Shown here piece by piece: positions 7,652 to 16,349 of a stretch of 43,853 nucleotides of DNA. Numbering within the stretch: position 1 is the first letter of the stretch; each line of letters starts with the position of its first letter. Both the position numbers and the translations under genes were made by a program. This DNA comes from Kribbella catacumbae DSM 19601. Its GTDB lineage: Bacteria; Actinomycetota; Actinomycetes; Propionibacteriales; Kribbellaceae. The stretch spans positions 1-43,853 of the forward strand of contig NZ_AQUZ01000068.1 of NCBI RefSeq assembly GCF_000372465.1. The letters are read 5' to 3'. Under the pieces are notes generated by a model. That model searched no databases, was not told the origin of the DNA, and worked only from the letters and a program-made list of their open reading frames with translations.

Positions 7652-9142
7652 TCAGGCTTCGGGTGAGGTCAGGGGCTTCGGGCGGATGATCGCCATCCGC
7701 GTGGTGGTCAGTTCTTCGATGGCGAAGCGGGGGCCTTCACGGCCGGTACCGGAGTCCTTCACCCCGCCGTACGGCATCACGTCGGAGCGGAAGCCGGGGA
7801 CCTCGTTGACCACGACTCCCCCGACGTCGAGCTGGTCGATCGCGGCGAACGCGGTCTCGAGCGAGGCGGTGAAAACGCTCGCGTGCAAGCCGTAGCGCGA
7901 GGCGTTGACTGTCTCGAACGCCGTCGCGATGTCGGGGACCGAGCGGATCGCGATCACTGGGCCGAAGATCTCCTCGTCCCAGACGAGCTGCCCGTGCGGG
8001 AGATCGAGGAGCACTGTGGGCCGGATGACCGCTTCGCCGGGTTTGGTCGATGTGGTGGCATCGGGCTCGACCGCTGATATCGGATGGACGAGGGTGGCGC
8101 CGGCGGTGATGGCGTCGTCGACCCAGCTGCGGACGCGGGTGGTGGAGCGGTCGTCGATGAGAGCTGAGACTCGGGTGGCCGGGTCACGCGGGTCGCCGAC
8201 GACGATCTGGTCGAGACGAGGTGTCAGCTCGGCGAGGAAGGCCGCGCGGACGGACTCGACGACGATGACCCGTTGAACACTGATGCACGCCTGACCGGAG
8301 GCGTAGTAACCACCCCGTACTACGGCGTCGGCGGCTGCGGCTAGGTCTGCGTCCTCCGCTACTACGAGGGCCGAGTTGGAGCCGAGTTCGAGCAGCACCT
8401 TCGTGGGGGCCGCATCTCGGGCGATCTGGTGGCCTACTGCTGCTGAGCCGGTGAAGGAGACCGCGCCGATTCGGCGGTCTGTGGTGAGGGTGGAGCCGAC
8501 GTCTACTCCGCCGGTCACCAGTTGCACGGCGGCAGCTGGGGCGCCTGCTGCGACTAGGGCTTCTCGGACGAGGTGGACGAGCCGGAGGGTTGCCAGCGGG
8601 GTCTGGGGAGCTGGCTTGATGATGACCGGGCAGCCGGCCGCTAGCGCTGGGGCGATCTTGTGGCAGGCGAGTAGGAGCGGGTAGTTGAACCCGGCGATGC
8701 CGACGACCACGCCGATTGGCTTGCGGACCCAGAAGCCTTGCAGGCCGTCGCCGCTCGGCAGTAGGTCGAGGGGGACGGTTTCGCCGTGGAGGCGGGCTAC
8801 TTCTTCAGCTGAGGTTTCCAGGGTGAGAAGGGTGCGCTCGACCTCGACCCTGCAGTCGATCAGCGGTTTGCCGGTTTCCAGGACGAGGAGGTCGACGAAG
8901 GCGTCACGCTGCTCGGCTAGCGCAGAGAGCGCTCCCTGCAAGGCTTTGCGGCGGACATGGGAGGGCAGGCGGCCGACTTGAGCACGCACAGAGAGCGCGT
9001 TCTCGAGTGCTTGCCGCGCGATCGCTACGTCGCCGACGGGCGCCTCGGCGACCACCGAGCCGTCGTACGGGAAATGCACCGGGGCGGTGGAAGGGGTTGG
9101 GATCCAGGAGTCGCCGATTGGTAGACCTGCGGGGGTGGTCAT
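7652..9142 (-). CDS. Aldehyde dehydrogenase family protein
   Basis: NAD(P)-dependent oxidation of an aldehyde to the acid. The 496-residue protein carries the family residues: Asn153 (GIAGFNYPLL), the cofactor-binding IIKPAPQTP segment, Glu252 (LLELGSNSALVV) and nucleophile Cys286 (SGQACISVQRV). The SGQACISVQRV form is closer to lactaldehyde, glyceraldehyde-3-phosphate or sulfolactaldehyde-type dehydrogenases than to betaine-type enzymes (inference). The start overlaps the stop of the upstream ABC ATPase gene (ATGA at 9139-9142). It probably takes the product of an alcohol or amine breakdown step in this operon. Confidence 0.92.
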   Translation of the reverse strand: MTTPAGLPIGDSWIPTPSTAPVHFPYDGSVVAEAPVGDVAIARQALENALSVRAQVGRLPSHVRRKALQGALSALAEQRDAFVDLLVLETGKPLIDCRVEVERTLLTLETSAEEVARLHGETVPLDLLPSGDGLQGFWVRKPIGVVVGIAGFNYPLLLACHKIAPALAAGCPVIIKPAPQTPLATLRLVHLVREALVAAGAPAAAVQLVTGGVDVGSTLTTDRRIGAVSFTGSAAVGHQIARDAAPTKVLLELGSNSALVVAEDADLAAAADAVVRGGYYASGQACISVQRVIVVESVRAAFLAELTPRLDQIVVGDPRDPATRVSALIDDRSTTRVRSWVDDAITAGATLVHPISAVEPDATTSTKPGEAVIRPTVLLDLPHGQLVWDEEIFGPVIAIRSVPDIATAFETVNASRYGLHASVFTASLETAFAAIDQLDVGGVVVNEVPGFRSDVMPYGGVKDSGTGREGPRFAIEELTTTRMAIIRPKPLTSPEA

Positions 9143-9972
9143 TCGGGGGCTCCTCTCAGTAGGTCTGAGGTCGTGGCGCCGGCCAGGGCTCGCGGCAGGG
9201 TTGGGATGGCGGAGACGAGGCGTCGCGTGTACGGGTGGGTGGGGGTTGCGTAGACCTGGCCGGTAGGGCCGGTTTCGACGATCTCGCCGGCGTTCATGAC
9301 GGCTACCCGGTCGCAGACGTGCTTGATGATGGAGAGGTCGTGGGAGACGAAGACGAGGGTGAGGTTGAGTTCGTCGACCAGGTCTGAGATGAGGTTGAGG
9401 ACCTGGGCGCGAACCGAGACGTCGAGAGCGCTCACTGGTTCGTCGGCAATGAGGATTCGTGGACGCGGGGCGAGGGCGCGGGCGATCGAGATGCGTTGGC
9501 GCTGGCCGCCGGAGAACTGGTGCGGGTAGCGGTCGCCGGCGTCTGGGGAAAGGCCGACGGCGTCCAGTAGTTCGCGAACGCGCTCTCCGGAGGCCGGATG
9601 CCCTTGTACGACGAGAGGTTCGGCGATGATGTCGCGGACGCGCATGCGCGGGTCCAGCGAGCTCATCGGGTCCTGGAAGACGAGTTGGAGGTTCTCCCGG
9701 AGGAACTTCAGGCGGCGTTCGGGCAGCCTGGTGATATCGGTGCCTTCGACAACCACTTGACCCGAGGTCGCGCGGTCGAGAGCGGCGATGATCCGCAGCA
9801 GCGTGGACTTGCCGCAGCCTGACTCTCCAACAATTCCAAACCGCTCCCCCGCCTGTACTTCGAGGCTGACACCGCGCAAGGCGTGGACGGTGGGCGCCGG
9901 CTTGAGCAAGGAAGTGCGAGGGCGCGGGTAGTCACGGGTGACGTCGACAACCCGGATAACTGGCTCAGGCAT
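9139..9972 (-). CDS. Oligopeptide/dipeptide-type ABC transporter ATP-binding protein (DppF-like)
   Basis: The second ATPase of a type-I importer, 277 residues. Walker A is GESGCGKST, the signature is FSGGQRQRISIARAL, and Walker B is ILIADEPVSALD, followed by the SHDL switch histidine. The C-terminal VYATPTHPYTRRLVSAIPTLP is the usual ending of DppF/OppF proteins. The ATG at 9972 lies inside the end of the upstream ATPase gene (8-base overlap), so the two are coupled. The upstream part of the frame beyond 9972 is antisense-type filler and is not included. Together with its neighbours it energises uptake of an oligopeptide-like or other polar solute. Confidence 0.93.
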   Translation of the reverse strand: MPEPVIRVVDVTRDYPRPRTSLLKPAPTVHALRGVSLEVQAGERFGIVGESGCGKSTLLRIIAALDRATSGQVVVEGTDITRLPERRLKFLRENLQLVFQDPMSSLDPRMRVRDIIAEPLVVQGHPASGERVRELLDAVGLSPDAGDRYPHQFSGGQRQRISIARALAPRPRILIADEPVSALDVSVRAQVLNLISDLVDELNLTLVFVSHDLSIIKHVCDRVAVMNAGEIVETGPTGQVYATPTHPYTRRLVSAIPTLPRALAGATTSDLLRGAPE

Positions 9973-10927
9973 GGGTGGGCTCCATTGCGGGAGCGGGGTG
10001 GTGGCAAGCGAAGCCGTGGGCGGGGGTGCCCTCCCACGGTGGGACTTCGGCGCAGAGCTCGGTGGCGTGGGCGCAGCGGGTTCGGAAGACGCAGCCCGAG
10101 GGGAACTGGCCGGCGGCGGGGACGTTGCCGGGGATGGTGGGGAGACGGGCGTCGGCCGATTCCAGGTCGGAGGCGGCCAGCAACCCTTGGGTGTAACGAT
10201 GACGGGGACGCGTGAAGACCTCGCCGACCGGACCGGCCTCGACCACTCGGCCGCCGTACATGACCAGGACGCGTTGGCAGATGGTCGCAACCACCGCCAG
10301 GTCATGAGTGATGAAGAGCAGCGCCGACTCGCGAGCCGCGACGCCTTGCATGATCAGGTCGAGAATCATCGCCTGCACGGTCACGTCCAGCGCGGTCGTC
10401 GGTTCGTCGCAGATCAGCAAAGCCGGATCGTTGGCCAGGGCAAGAGCTACGACGATTCGTTGCCGTTGGCCACCAGACAGCTGATGCGGATACGTCTTCA
10501 TCGCCCCCGCCAAACCAACCCGGTCGAGCAGCTCAGTGGCAGCCAAACGGGCCGAGCGACGTCCCGGCACCGTGCGGTGGATCAGCATGGCCTCGGCGAC
10601 CTGGTCCCCCACCCGCATCGTCGGGTTGAGCGCGGTCATCGGTTCCTGGAACACCATCGCCAGTTGAAGGCCCCGTACGCGAGACATCCGCCGCTCGTCG
10701 GCACCGATCAGCTCATGCGAGACACCGGCCAACCGCACTGACCCGGCCGCATGCACGTCCTCCGGCAGCAGCCCGATCACGCTCAACGCGGTCAGCGACT
10801 TCCCGGATCCCGACTCACCGATCAGCCCGACCCGCTCCCCCGGCCCGACGGTCAGGTCCACGTCCTGCACCAGCGTCTTGTCCCGCACGGTGACGCTCAA
10901 ACCCTGCACACTCAGCACGTCGCTCAT
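9965..10927 (-). CDS. Oligopeptide/dipeptide-type ABC transporter ATP-binding protein (DppD-like)
   Basis: A 320-residue ATPase with Walker A GESGSGKSL, signature LSGGQRQRIVVALAL, Walker B LLICDEPTTALD and switch ITHDL. The C-terminal extension carries the cysteine pattern CVFRTRCAHATELC (plus a later Cys) typical of the oligopeptide/dipeptide C-terminal domain that binds an iron-sulfur cluster in DppD/OppD. ATG 10927 overlaps the permease stop by ATGA. It pairs with the DppF-like protein as a heterodimer under the two membrane permeases. Confidence 0.93.
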   Translation of the reverse strand: MSDVLSVQGLSVTVRDKTLVQDVDLTVGPGERVGLIGESGSGKSLTALSVIGLLPEDVHAAGSVRLAGVSHELIGADERRMSRVRGLQLAMVFQEPMTALNPTMRVGDQVAEAMLIHRTVPGRRSARLAATELLDRVGLAGAMKTYPHQLSGGQRQRIVVALALANDPALLICDEPTTALDVTVQAMILDLIMQGVAARESALLFITHDLAVVATICQRVLVMYGGRVVEAGPVGEVFTRPRHRYTQGLLAASDLESADARLPTIPGNVPAAGQFPSGCVFRTRCAHATELCAEVPPWEGTPAHGFACHHPAPAMEPTHA

Positions 10928-11742
10928 CGCCGGTCCTCCAGCTTCGGATCGAACCGGTCCCGCAACCCGTCACCCAGCAGATTGAACCCCAGTACGGCGA
11001 TCGCGATCGCAACGCCCGGGAACACCGCCAGCCGCGGCGCGCTGAACAAGAACTCCTGGCTCTCCTGCAACATCCGCCCCCACGAAGGCGTCGGCGGCGG
11101 CGTCCCATAGCCAAGGAACGACAACGCGGCTTCAGCCAGTACTGCGATCGCGAACGACACCGAAGCCTGCACGGTGATCAGACTCGTCACATTCGGCAAC
11201 ACGTGCCGCAGAGCGATCGGGAACGGAGTACGGCCGGCAGCCCGCGCGGCCAGCACGTACTCCGTCCGCATCACCTGCAACGCGCCACTTCTGATCACCC
11301 GCGCGAACGACGGCACGGTAGCGATGCCGATGGCAACCATCGCCGTCAGCGTGCTCGCCCCGAACACCGCGCCGAACATGATTGCCAGCAGCAACGCCGG
11401 GAACGCCAGCAGCAGATCGTTGGAACGCATGATCACTTCGCTCGCCCAGCGCCGGCTCATCGCCGCGAGAATCCCTACCGGTACGCCGATCACGGCCGCC
11501 ACGCCGACCGCCACCAGCCCGACGAACAGCGTCGTCCGCGACCCGACCATGAGCTGGCTCAACACGTCCCTGCCGAACTTGTCCGTGCCCAGCCAGTGCG
11601 ACCACGACGGCTTCGCCAGCCGGATCGCGGGGTCGACCAGCGTGGCGTCGTACGGGGTCCAGACGAAAGACACCAAGGCGGTCAGCACGATCAGGCCGAC
11701 GATCACGGCGCCGACGACGAGGCTCGGATTCAGTCTCCTCAT
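10924..11742 (-). CDS. ABC transporter permease (DppC-like)
   Basis: A 272-residue inner-membrane permease. After an N-terminal membrane helix (LVVGAVIVGLIVLTALVSF) it has the periplasmic HWLGTDKFGRDVLSQLMVGSR segment characteristic of DppC/OppC. The EAA-type loop that contacts the ATPase appears as EYVLAARAAGRTPFPIALRH. About five further membrane segments follow, and the end reads GFNLLGDGLRDRFDPKL. ATG 11742 overlaps the stop of the DppB-like gene (ATGA); the longer in-frame start at 12006 would sit inside that gene and is rejected. Confidence 0.93.
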   Translation of the reverse strand: MRRLNPSLVVGAVIVGLIVLTALVSFVWTPYDATLVDPAIRLAKPSWSHWLGTDKFGRDVLSQLMVGSRTTLFVGLVAVGVAAVIGVPVGILAAMSRRWASEVIMRSNDLLLAFPALLLAIMFGAVFGASTLTAMVAIGIATVPSFARVIRSGALQVMRTEYVLAARAAGRTPFPIALRHVLPNVTSLITVQASVSFAIAVLAEAALSFLGYGTPPPTPSWGRMLQESQEFLFSAPRLAVFPGVAIAIAVLGFNLLGDGLRDRFDPKLEDRR

Positions 11743-12686
11743 CGCGAAACCCGCAGCCGTGGATCGAGTGCGACGTACAGGAGATCGACGAGGAAGTTGA
11801 CCACCAGGACGGCGACGACGAGCACCATCACCACATCTTGTACGAGCAGCAGGTCGCGATTGGAGACGCCGTCGAGCAGCAGACTCCCAAGCCCGGGGAT
11901 GACGAAAACGCGCTCGACCACGACTGCTCCGATCAGCAAGGTCGCCAACTGCAACCCCAGCACGGTCACCACCGGCACGGCAGCGTTGCGCAATCCGTGC
12001 CGCCACAACGCGGGAAACGGCCGCAATCCCTTGGCCCGCGCGGTCCGCAGATAGTCCTCACGCAGTACGTCGAGCACGGCGCTGCGCACATAGCGAGTCA
12101 GCACCGCGCCCTGCACGAGCCCTAGAGACAAGGCCGGCAGTACCAGCTGCTTCAAGAACATCCCGGGATCCTCGGCCGGCGGCGTCCAGCCGTTGGCCGG
12201 CAACCATCCGAGCTTCACCGCGAACACCATGATCAGCAAGATCCCCGCGAGAAACGCCGGTACTGCGACGCCCAGCTGCGAGAGAGCCGAGAGCGCCAGC
12301 CCAGAGATCCGCCGGTGCCGCGCAGCCATCACCGTCCCCGCTGGAGCGGCCAGCACCAGGGCGACGATCATGGCGGTCACCACCAGCCAGAGCGTCACCT
12401 GGAACCGGTCGGCGATTTGCGGGCCGATGGCAACCTTCGACACGTACGACGTACCGAAGTCGCCTTGCAGCAAGCCGCCGAGCCAATCGACGTACTGCGT
12501 AGCCAGTGATCGGTCGAGTCCGAACTGCTGACGCAACTGCGCGACGGCCTCGTCGGACGCGTTCACCCCCAGGGCGACCCGGGCCGGATCGCCCGGAAGC
12601 ACCGCCATGAAGCCGAACACGAGCACCGACGCGACCGCAAGGCTGACGAGCAGGACAGCCGTGCGTTCGACCAATCGGAGGATCAT
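11739..12686 (-). CDS. ABC transporter permease (DppB-like)
   Basis: A 315-residue permease with about six membrane segments. The N-terminus (LVERTAVLLVSLAVASVLVF, then MAVLPGDPARVALG) and the 'FGLDRSLATQYVDWLGGLLQGDFGTSY' region are hallmarks of DppB/OppB. The ATPase-contacting loop is EDYLRTARAKGLRPFPALWRH. It starts 9 bases after the stop of the solute-binding protein gene and overlaps the DppC-like gene by four bases, so the import genes form one transcript. Confidence 0.93.
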   Translation of the reverse strand: MILRLVERTAVLLVSLAVASVLVFGFMAVLPGDPARVALGVNASDEAVAQLRQQFGLDRSLATQYVDWLGGLLQGDFGTSYVSKVAIGPQIADRFQVTLWLVVTAMIVALVLAAPAGTVMAARHRRISGLALSALSQLGVAVPAFLAGILLIMVFAVKLGWLPANGWTPPAEDPGMFLKQLVLPALSLGLVQGAVLTRYVRSAVLDVLREDYLRTARAKGLRPFPALWRHGLRNAAVPVVTVLGLQLATLLIGAVVVERVFVIPGLGSLLLDGVSNRDLLLVQDVVMVLVVAVLVVNFLVDLLYVALDPRLRVSR

Positions 12687-12695
12687 CTGGTGGTC

Positions 12696-14210
12696 TCAGG
12701 AGCGCGCTAGGCGGGTCAGGTCGAAGGACTCGGTGATCGCGTTGGTGGGCAGGCCGGTCAGGTTCTTGTCGGCGACAACGAGGTTCGGGATCAGGTACAG
12801 CCAGTCGGCCGCGGCCTGCTCGGAGATCCGCCGTGCGGCCTTCTTCATGTTGTCGGTCTGAGCCGCCTCGTCACCGGCATCCGCCGCGGCTAGCAGGCTC
12901 ACCAGGGTGGGATCGTCGTACCGGGTGTAGTACTTCGCGTTGAAGACAGCGCCGAGGTCGCGCGGCTCGACGTGCGCGATGATCGACATGTCGTAGTCGG
13001 CGTTCTTGAACACCGTGGTCAGCCAGGCCGCCGGGAACTCGAGCTGGTCGATCGTCACCTTCAGCCCGACCTGCTCCAGCTGGCTCTTCACCACCTGGCC
13101 GCAAGAAGTTGCATAGGGCAACGTCGGGAGCCGGAGCCGGAGCGTCGCACCAGTCGCACCGGCGGCCTTGAGTTCCGCCGTCGCCTTCGCCTTGTCGAAC
13201 GGCGCGACGCTGGTCAGATCCTCGTACCACGGGTCGGTCGGCGGGACCATGCTGCCGATCAGCTTGCCGCGTCCCGCGAAGCAGGTGTCGAGCAGCGCCT
13301 TGTGGTCGATCGCCTGCCGGATCGCCTGCCGGACCCGGATGTCCTTGAACACCGGGCGCGAGTTGTTGAACGAAAGGACAACTTCGCCGTTGGTCGTCCC
13401 CTCGATCACCTGGTACTTCGTGTTGCTGGTGAACTGAGTGAGCGCCTCCGGAGCCTGGACCGTGCCGACGACGTTGATCGTGCCGGTGAGCAGCGCGTTG
13501 TTGAGCGCGGTCGGGTCCTTGAAGTACTTCAGCGTGACCTGGTTGAAGAACGGCTTCGTTCCCCAGTAGGCGTCGTTGCGCTGCAGCACGATCGAGTCGC
13601 CGCGCTTCCAGCTGCCGAACTTGTACGGTCCGGTGCCGACCGGATCGCTGGCCAGCTTCTCGACGCCGGTCTGCGAGAACATCGCACCGACCCGCGTCGT
13701 CATCCGGAACAGCCAGCCGTTGCTCGGCTTGGTCAGTGTCACCTGCAACTGCGTCGGCGAGACGGCCTTGGCCTCCTGTACGACATCCATCGCGGCCTTC
13801 AGCGAGGTCGTCCAAGCCGTCTTCACCCGGTTGATGCTGAACACCGCGTCGGCGGCGGTGAAGCCGGCGCCGTTGGTGAACTTGGCGTTGTCGACCAGTT
13901 CGAACGTGTAGGTCTTGCGGTCCGGCGAGACGGTCCAGGACTTCGCCAGGTCCGGCACGATCTTGCCGCTCTCGTCCTGCTTGACCAGGCCGTTGTAGAC
14001 GTTGCCGAGCAGCACCTGCGGAATCGCCGCGCCGTCCGTGGTGGTGAAGTCGAGGCTGGCCGGTTCGGCGACCAGGCCGATGGTGAGCGACTGGTCGCCG
14101 CCAGGGGACGAGCCGCCCGAAGTACCGGAGCCAGCTGAGCAGGCTGCGACCGTGGCGGTCAGCAGGGCGGCGCCGAGCAGCGCGATCGCCCGGGTGGGAT
14201 ACGACTTCAC
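12696..14210 (-). CDS. ABC transporter solute-binding lipoprotein (DppA/OppA family)
   Basis: The extracytoplasmic receptor of the importer, 504 residues. GTG 14210 is chosen because GAGGAG lies just upstream. It leads into a signal peptide (RAIALLGAALLTATVAAC) with lipobox VAAC, followed by a Gly/Ser linker. The mature part fits the SBP_bac_5 fold: LTIGLVAEPASLDF, then NVYNGLVKQDESGKIVPDLAKSW, later DPVGTGPYKFGSWKRGDSIVLQRN, and RQAIRQAIDHKAL. This is the first gene of the operon and the one nearest the GntR operator. The family binds peptides, nickel, glutathione, opines and sugars, so the ligand cannot be read from sequence alone. Confidence 0.93.
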   Translation of the reverse strand: MKSYPTRAIALLGAALLTATVAACSAGSGTSGGSSPGGDQSLTIGLVAEPASLDFTTTDGAAIPQVLLGNVYNGLVKQDESGKIVPDLAKSWTVSPDRKTYTFELVDNAKFTNGAGFTAADAVFSINRVKTAWTTSLKAAMDVVQEAKAVSPTQLQVTLTKPSNGWLFRMTTRVGAMFSQTGVEKLASDPVGTGPYKFGSWKRGDSIVLQRNDAYWGTKPFFNQVTLKYFKDPTALNNALLTGTINVVGTVQAPEALTQFTSNTKYQVIEGTTNGEVVLSFNNSRPVFKDIRVRQAIRQAIDHKALLDTCFAGRGKLIGSMVPPTDPWYEDLTSVAPFDKAKATAELKAAGATGATLRLRLPTLPYATSCGQVVKSQLEQVGLKVTIDQLEFPAAWLTTVFKNADYDMSIIAHVEPRDLGAVFNAKYYTRYDDPTLVSLLAAADAGDEAAQTDNMKKAARRISEQAAADWLYLIPNLVVADKNLTGLPTNAITESFDLTRLARS

Positions 14211-14313
14211 GCTAACTCCTCTGGTGCCGCCGGCTGTTGCCCTCATGCGCCGCATTTTGCCTGCCCATCCGGGTGGCCAGGCTCGCGGATCGCCGATGGA
14301 CGGCGGAGACGCA

Positions 14314-14328
14314 ACTGGTCTGACCAGT
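14314..14328. promoter_or_regulatory. FadR/FCD-type GntR operator
   Basis: A perfect 15-bp inverted repeat, ACTGGTC-T-GACCAGT, lies between the divergent importer operon and the GntR gene. It contains TGGT-N3-ACCA, the spacing I know from FadR-type operators (for example CTGGTACGACCAG in E. coli fad genes). Position and form make it the likely site of the adjacent regulator. Just beyond it, ACTAGGT occurs twice (14331-14337 and 14349-14355), possibly part of the promoter region. Confidence 0.75.
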
Positions 14329-14395
14329 GGACTAGGTCCTAATAGAGCACTAGGTTTGTCGTTACCGATCGGGCTGTCAAGCGATGGAGGTGCGG

Positions 14396-15163
14396 ATGGC
14401 CGGAAGAATCCAGCCACTGCGGTTCGAGCCGGTACAGACCGTGCGCGCGTATCAACGGATCGTCGAACAGATCGAGGACGCGCTCGCTCGCGGCGATCTC
14501 GCCCCCGGGCAGCGGCTGCCCAGCGAGCGGGAGCTGGTGACCCAGTTCGCGGTCAGCCGGTCGACCGTGCGCGAGGCGCTGCGGGTGCTCGAGAGCAACG
14601 GCGTGGTCCGCTCCCGGCCGGGCGATCCGAACGGCCCGGAGATCCTGCCGTTCTCGCAGGGACCGCTGCGCAAGCAGATGACCAGACTCGCCCGGGTCGA
14701 CGAGCTGACGCTGAGCGAGCTGATCGCCTTCCGGATGATCATGGACGGCGCGGCGATCCAGCTCGCCTCGCGGTTGCGCACGGACGAGCAGCTCGCCGAG
14801 ATGGAGCAGACGCTGGTCGCGATGCGCGAGGCGATCGACATCGACTTCGCGGCCTTCAGCGAAGCCGACGTAGCCTTCCACGAGGCGGTCGCGCGAGTCA
14901 GCCGCAACTCGCTGCTGCAAACCTGCAACGAGGTGGTGCGCGGCGTAGTACTCAGTCTGATCTCGGACAAGATCGCCCACGCGACGAACAGCCGCGCCCT
15001 GATGCTCGAATCACTCCAGCACCACGCAGAGGTAGTCGAAGCCATCCGCGCCGGCGACGGCCACGCCGCCGCCCGCCTGGCCCGCCAAAACCTCTACGAC
15101 TACTACGCCACCTACGTGCCCGAGCCCGACCGGGACCCCCTGCGCGCCCTGATCGACGACTGA
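14396..15163 (+). CDS. GntR family transcriptional regulator, FadR/FCD subfamily
   Basis: A 255-residue regulator. The winged helix-turn-helix spans about residues 15-80: VEQIEDALARGDLAPGQRLP, then SERELVTQFAVSRSTVREAL. The FCD ligand-binding domain spans about 95-235, with the helix ELIAFRMIMDGAAIQLA and conserved His-containing segments (ADVAFHEAVARVS, LESLQHHAEVVEAIRAGD) that bind a metal and small organic acids in this family. ATG 14396 has GGAGGTG five bases upstream; an ATG at 14384 is in frame but would contain that binding site. It is divergent from the eight-gene importer/dehydrogenase/amidase operon and very likely represses it and itself through the palindrome at 14314-14328. The effector is probably a pathway intermediate. 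Confidence 0.92.
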   Translation: MAGRIQPLRFEPVQTVRAYQRIVEQIEDALARGDLAPGQRLPSERELVTQFAVSRSTVREALRVLESNGVVRSRPGDPNGPEILPFSQGPLRKQMTRLARVDELTLSELIAFRMIMDGAAIQLASRLRTDEQLAEMEQTLVAMREAIDIDFAAFSEADVAFHEAVARVSRNSLLQTCNEVVRGVVLSLISDKIAHATNSRALMLESLQHHAEVVEAIRAGDGHAAARLARQNLYDYYATYVPEPDRDPLRALIDD

Positions 15164-15203
15164 CCAGCTCGCGTCGACGTACCGATAGCGGCTTGTACTA
15201 CGG

Positions 15204-16208
15204 CTAGCGCCCTACAAACCCGCCAGTCGTCATAGAACCTGCTACCGGGGAGCGCCGGGCAGCTGCGCGGCGGATTGCGGACTGGATTCGGCGGGTGAAG
15301 TCGGCTGGGCGAGTGAGGTCGGGCCAGGTCGCTCGAACCACCTCATAGCCGAGGTCGCGCAGGCGGTCCTCGCGGCGCTTCTCCTCGACGAGCGGCCTGG
15401 CCGACTTGCCGGCGTACTTGAGCGCACCGTCGAACTCGACGATCACGTTCCACTCGGCGAGCAGGAAGTCGACTCGTCCCACCAGGTGGCCGTCGCCGTC
15501 CCGGATCTCGGCCTGCAGGACGGGCGTGGGCAGGCCGAGGTCTGCCATCAGTACCCGCAACCGGGACTCGCCGACCGACTCCGAGCGGCCGTCGGCGAAC
15601 TGCACGGCCCGGATCGCGGTACCGATACCGGTGCGGTATCCGAACAGTTCCAACGCAGCTGCGAGATGTGGAGCTGTCGCAACCCCCTTGCGCAGGGCCT
15701 CATCAACAACGGACACCGCGATCGGGTACGAGGCTTGCCGAATCGCCTCGACGACCGCGCGCGGTCCCGCAGTCAGCTGAACGCCGTCTACCTCAACCGA
15801 ACCCAGGACAGGCGGCCGGGGCGCATGCTGGCACACCGAACCGCTGGATCTGCCGAGACCCGACAACCTCGTCAGGTGAACACGGGTCAGGTCGAGGTCG
15901 CTCACCTCGATCCCGTGCAGCACGACTGCCGACTGGTGACTCAGCACCGCCCGACCACCAAGCCGGTGATAGACCGCCTTGGCCGTCCGAACGTGCAGCC
16001 AACCAGCGCGCTTCCACTCGGTCCACGACTCGTGGTCGCCAGGCAGTTCGGCGTACGAGGCGCGGTACAGCCGCACCCACCGGCCGGCCCGGAGACGCGT
16101 CCGGATTTCGTTGTCGCTGTAGCCCGCGGCGATGGCGTCCTCGCGATCGAACCAGTCGCCTCGTGCGGCGGCTGTCGTCGTCAGTTTCCTGTTCATGCCA
16201 GAGAACAT
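15204..16208 (-). CDS. AbiEi-type antitoxin domain with C-terminal DUF559-like nuclease fold
   Basis: A 334-residue protein. The N-terminal 60 residues (RGDWFDREDAIAAGYSDNEIRTRLRAGRWVRLYRASY) match the AbiEi_4 winged-helix domain of type IV antitoxins. The last 110 residues (GRVDFLLAEWNVIVEFDGALKYA, then EKRREDRLRDLGYEVVRATW) match DUF559, a Vsr/restriction-like fold with the D...E-x-D arrangement retained. This combination is common and scattered in actinobacteria, and usually has no adjacent AbiEii toxin; none is visible here. An in-frame ATG at 16196 is an alternative start. Near-identical 14-bp direct repeats (GCTAGCGC-C/G-CTACA) lie at 15203-15216 and 16275-16288, bracketing the gene. 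Confidence 0.82.
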   Translation of the reverse strand: MFSGMNRKLTTTAAARGDWFDREDAIAAGYSDNEIRTRLRAGRWVRLYRASYAELPGDHESWTEWKRAGWLHVRTAKAVYHRLGGRAVLSHQSAVVLHGIEVSDLDLTRVHLTRLSGLGRSSGSVCQHAPRPPVLGSVEVDGVQLTAGPRAVVEAIRQASYPIAVSVVDEALRKGVATAPHLAAALELFGYRTGIGTAIRAVQFADGRSESVGESRLRVLMADLGLPTPVLQAEIRDGDGHLVGRVDFLLAEWNVIVEFDGALKYAGKSARPLVEEKRREDRLRDLGYEVVRATWPDLTRPADFTRRIQSAIRRAAARRSPVAGSMTTGGFVGR

Positions 16209-16271
16209 GCCGTCGTCGGGAGCCCGGGCGGCAGGTTGCTGCGAAAGCTGTGGACGAACGCCGTTTTTCGG

Positions 16272-16320
16272 GCCGCTAGCGCGCTACAGGGCGCCAGCGG
16301 CCCCGGTAGGCGCTAGCGGC
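16272..16320. repeat. 11-bp inverted repeat with 27-bp spacer
   Basis: GCCGCTAGCGC at 16272-16282 and its exact reverse complement at 16310-16320. It lies between the AbiEi-like gene start and the stop of the 166-aa gene. It could act as a transcription terminator for the minus-strand gene ending at 16350 only if the transcript ran on beyond it in that direction, which does not fit. It is more likely a repeat or operator in the promoter region of the AbiEi-like gene. Confidence 0.5.
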
Positions 16321-16349
16321 AGGCGTGCGGCGTACGGCGTGCGGCTGGG

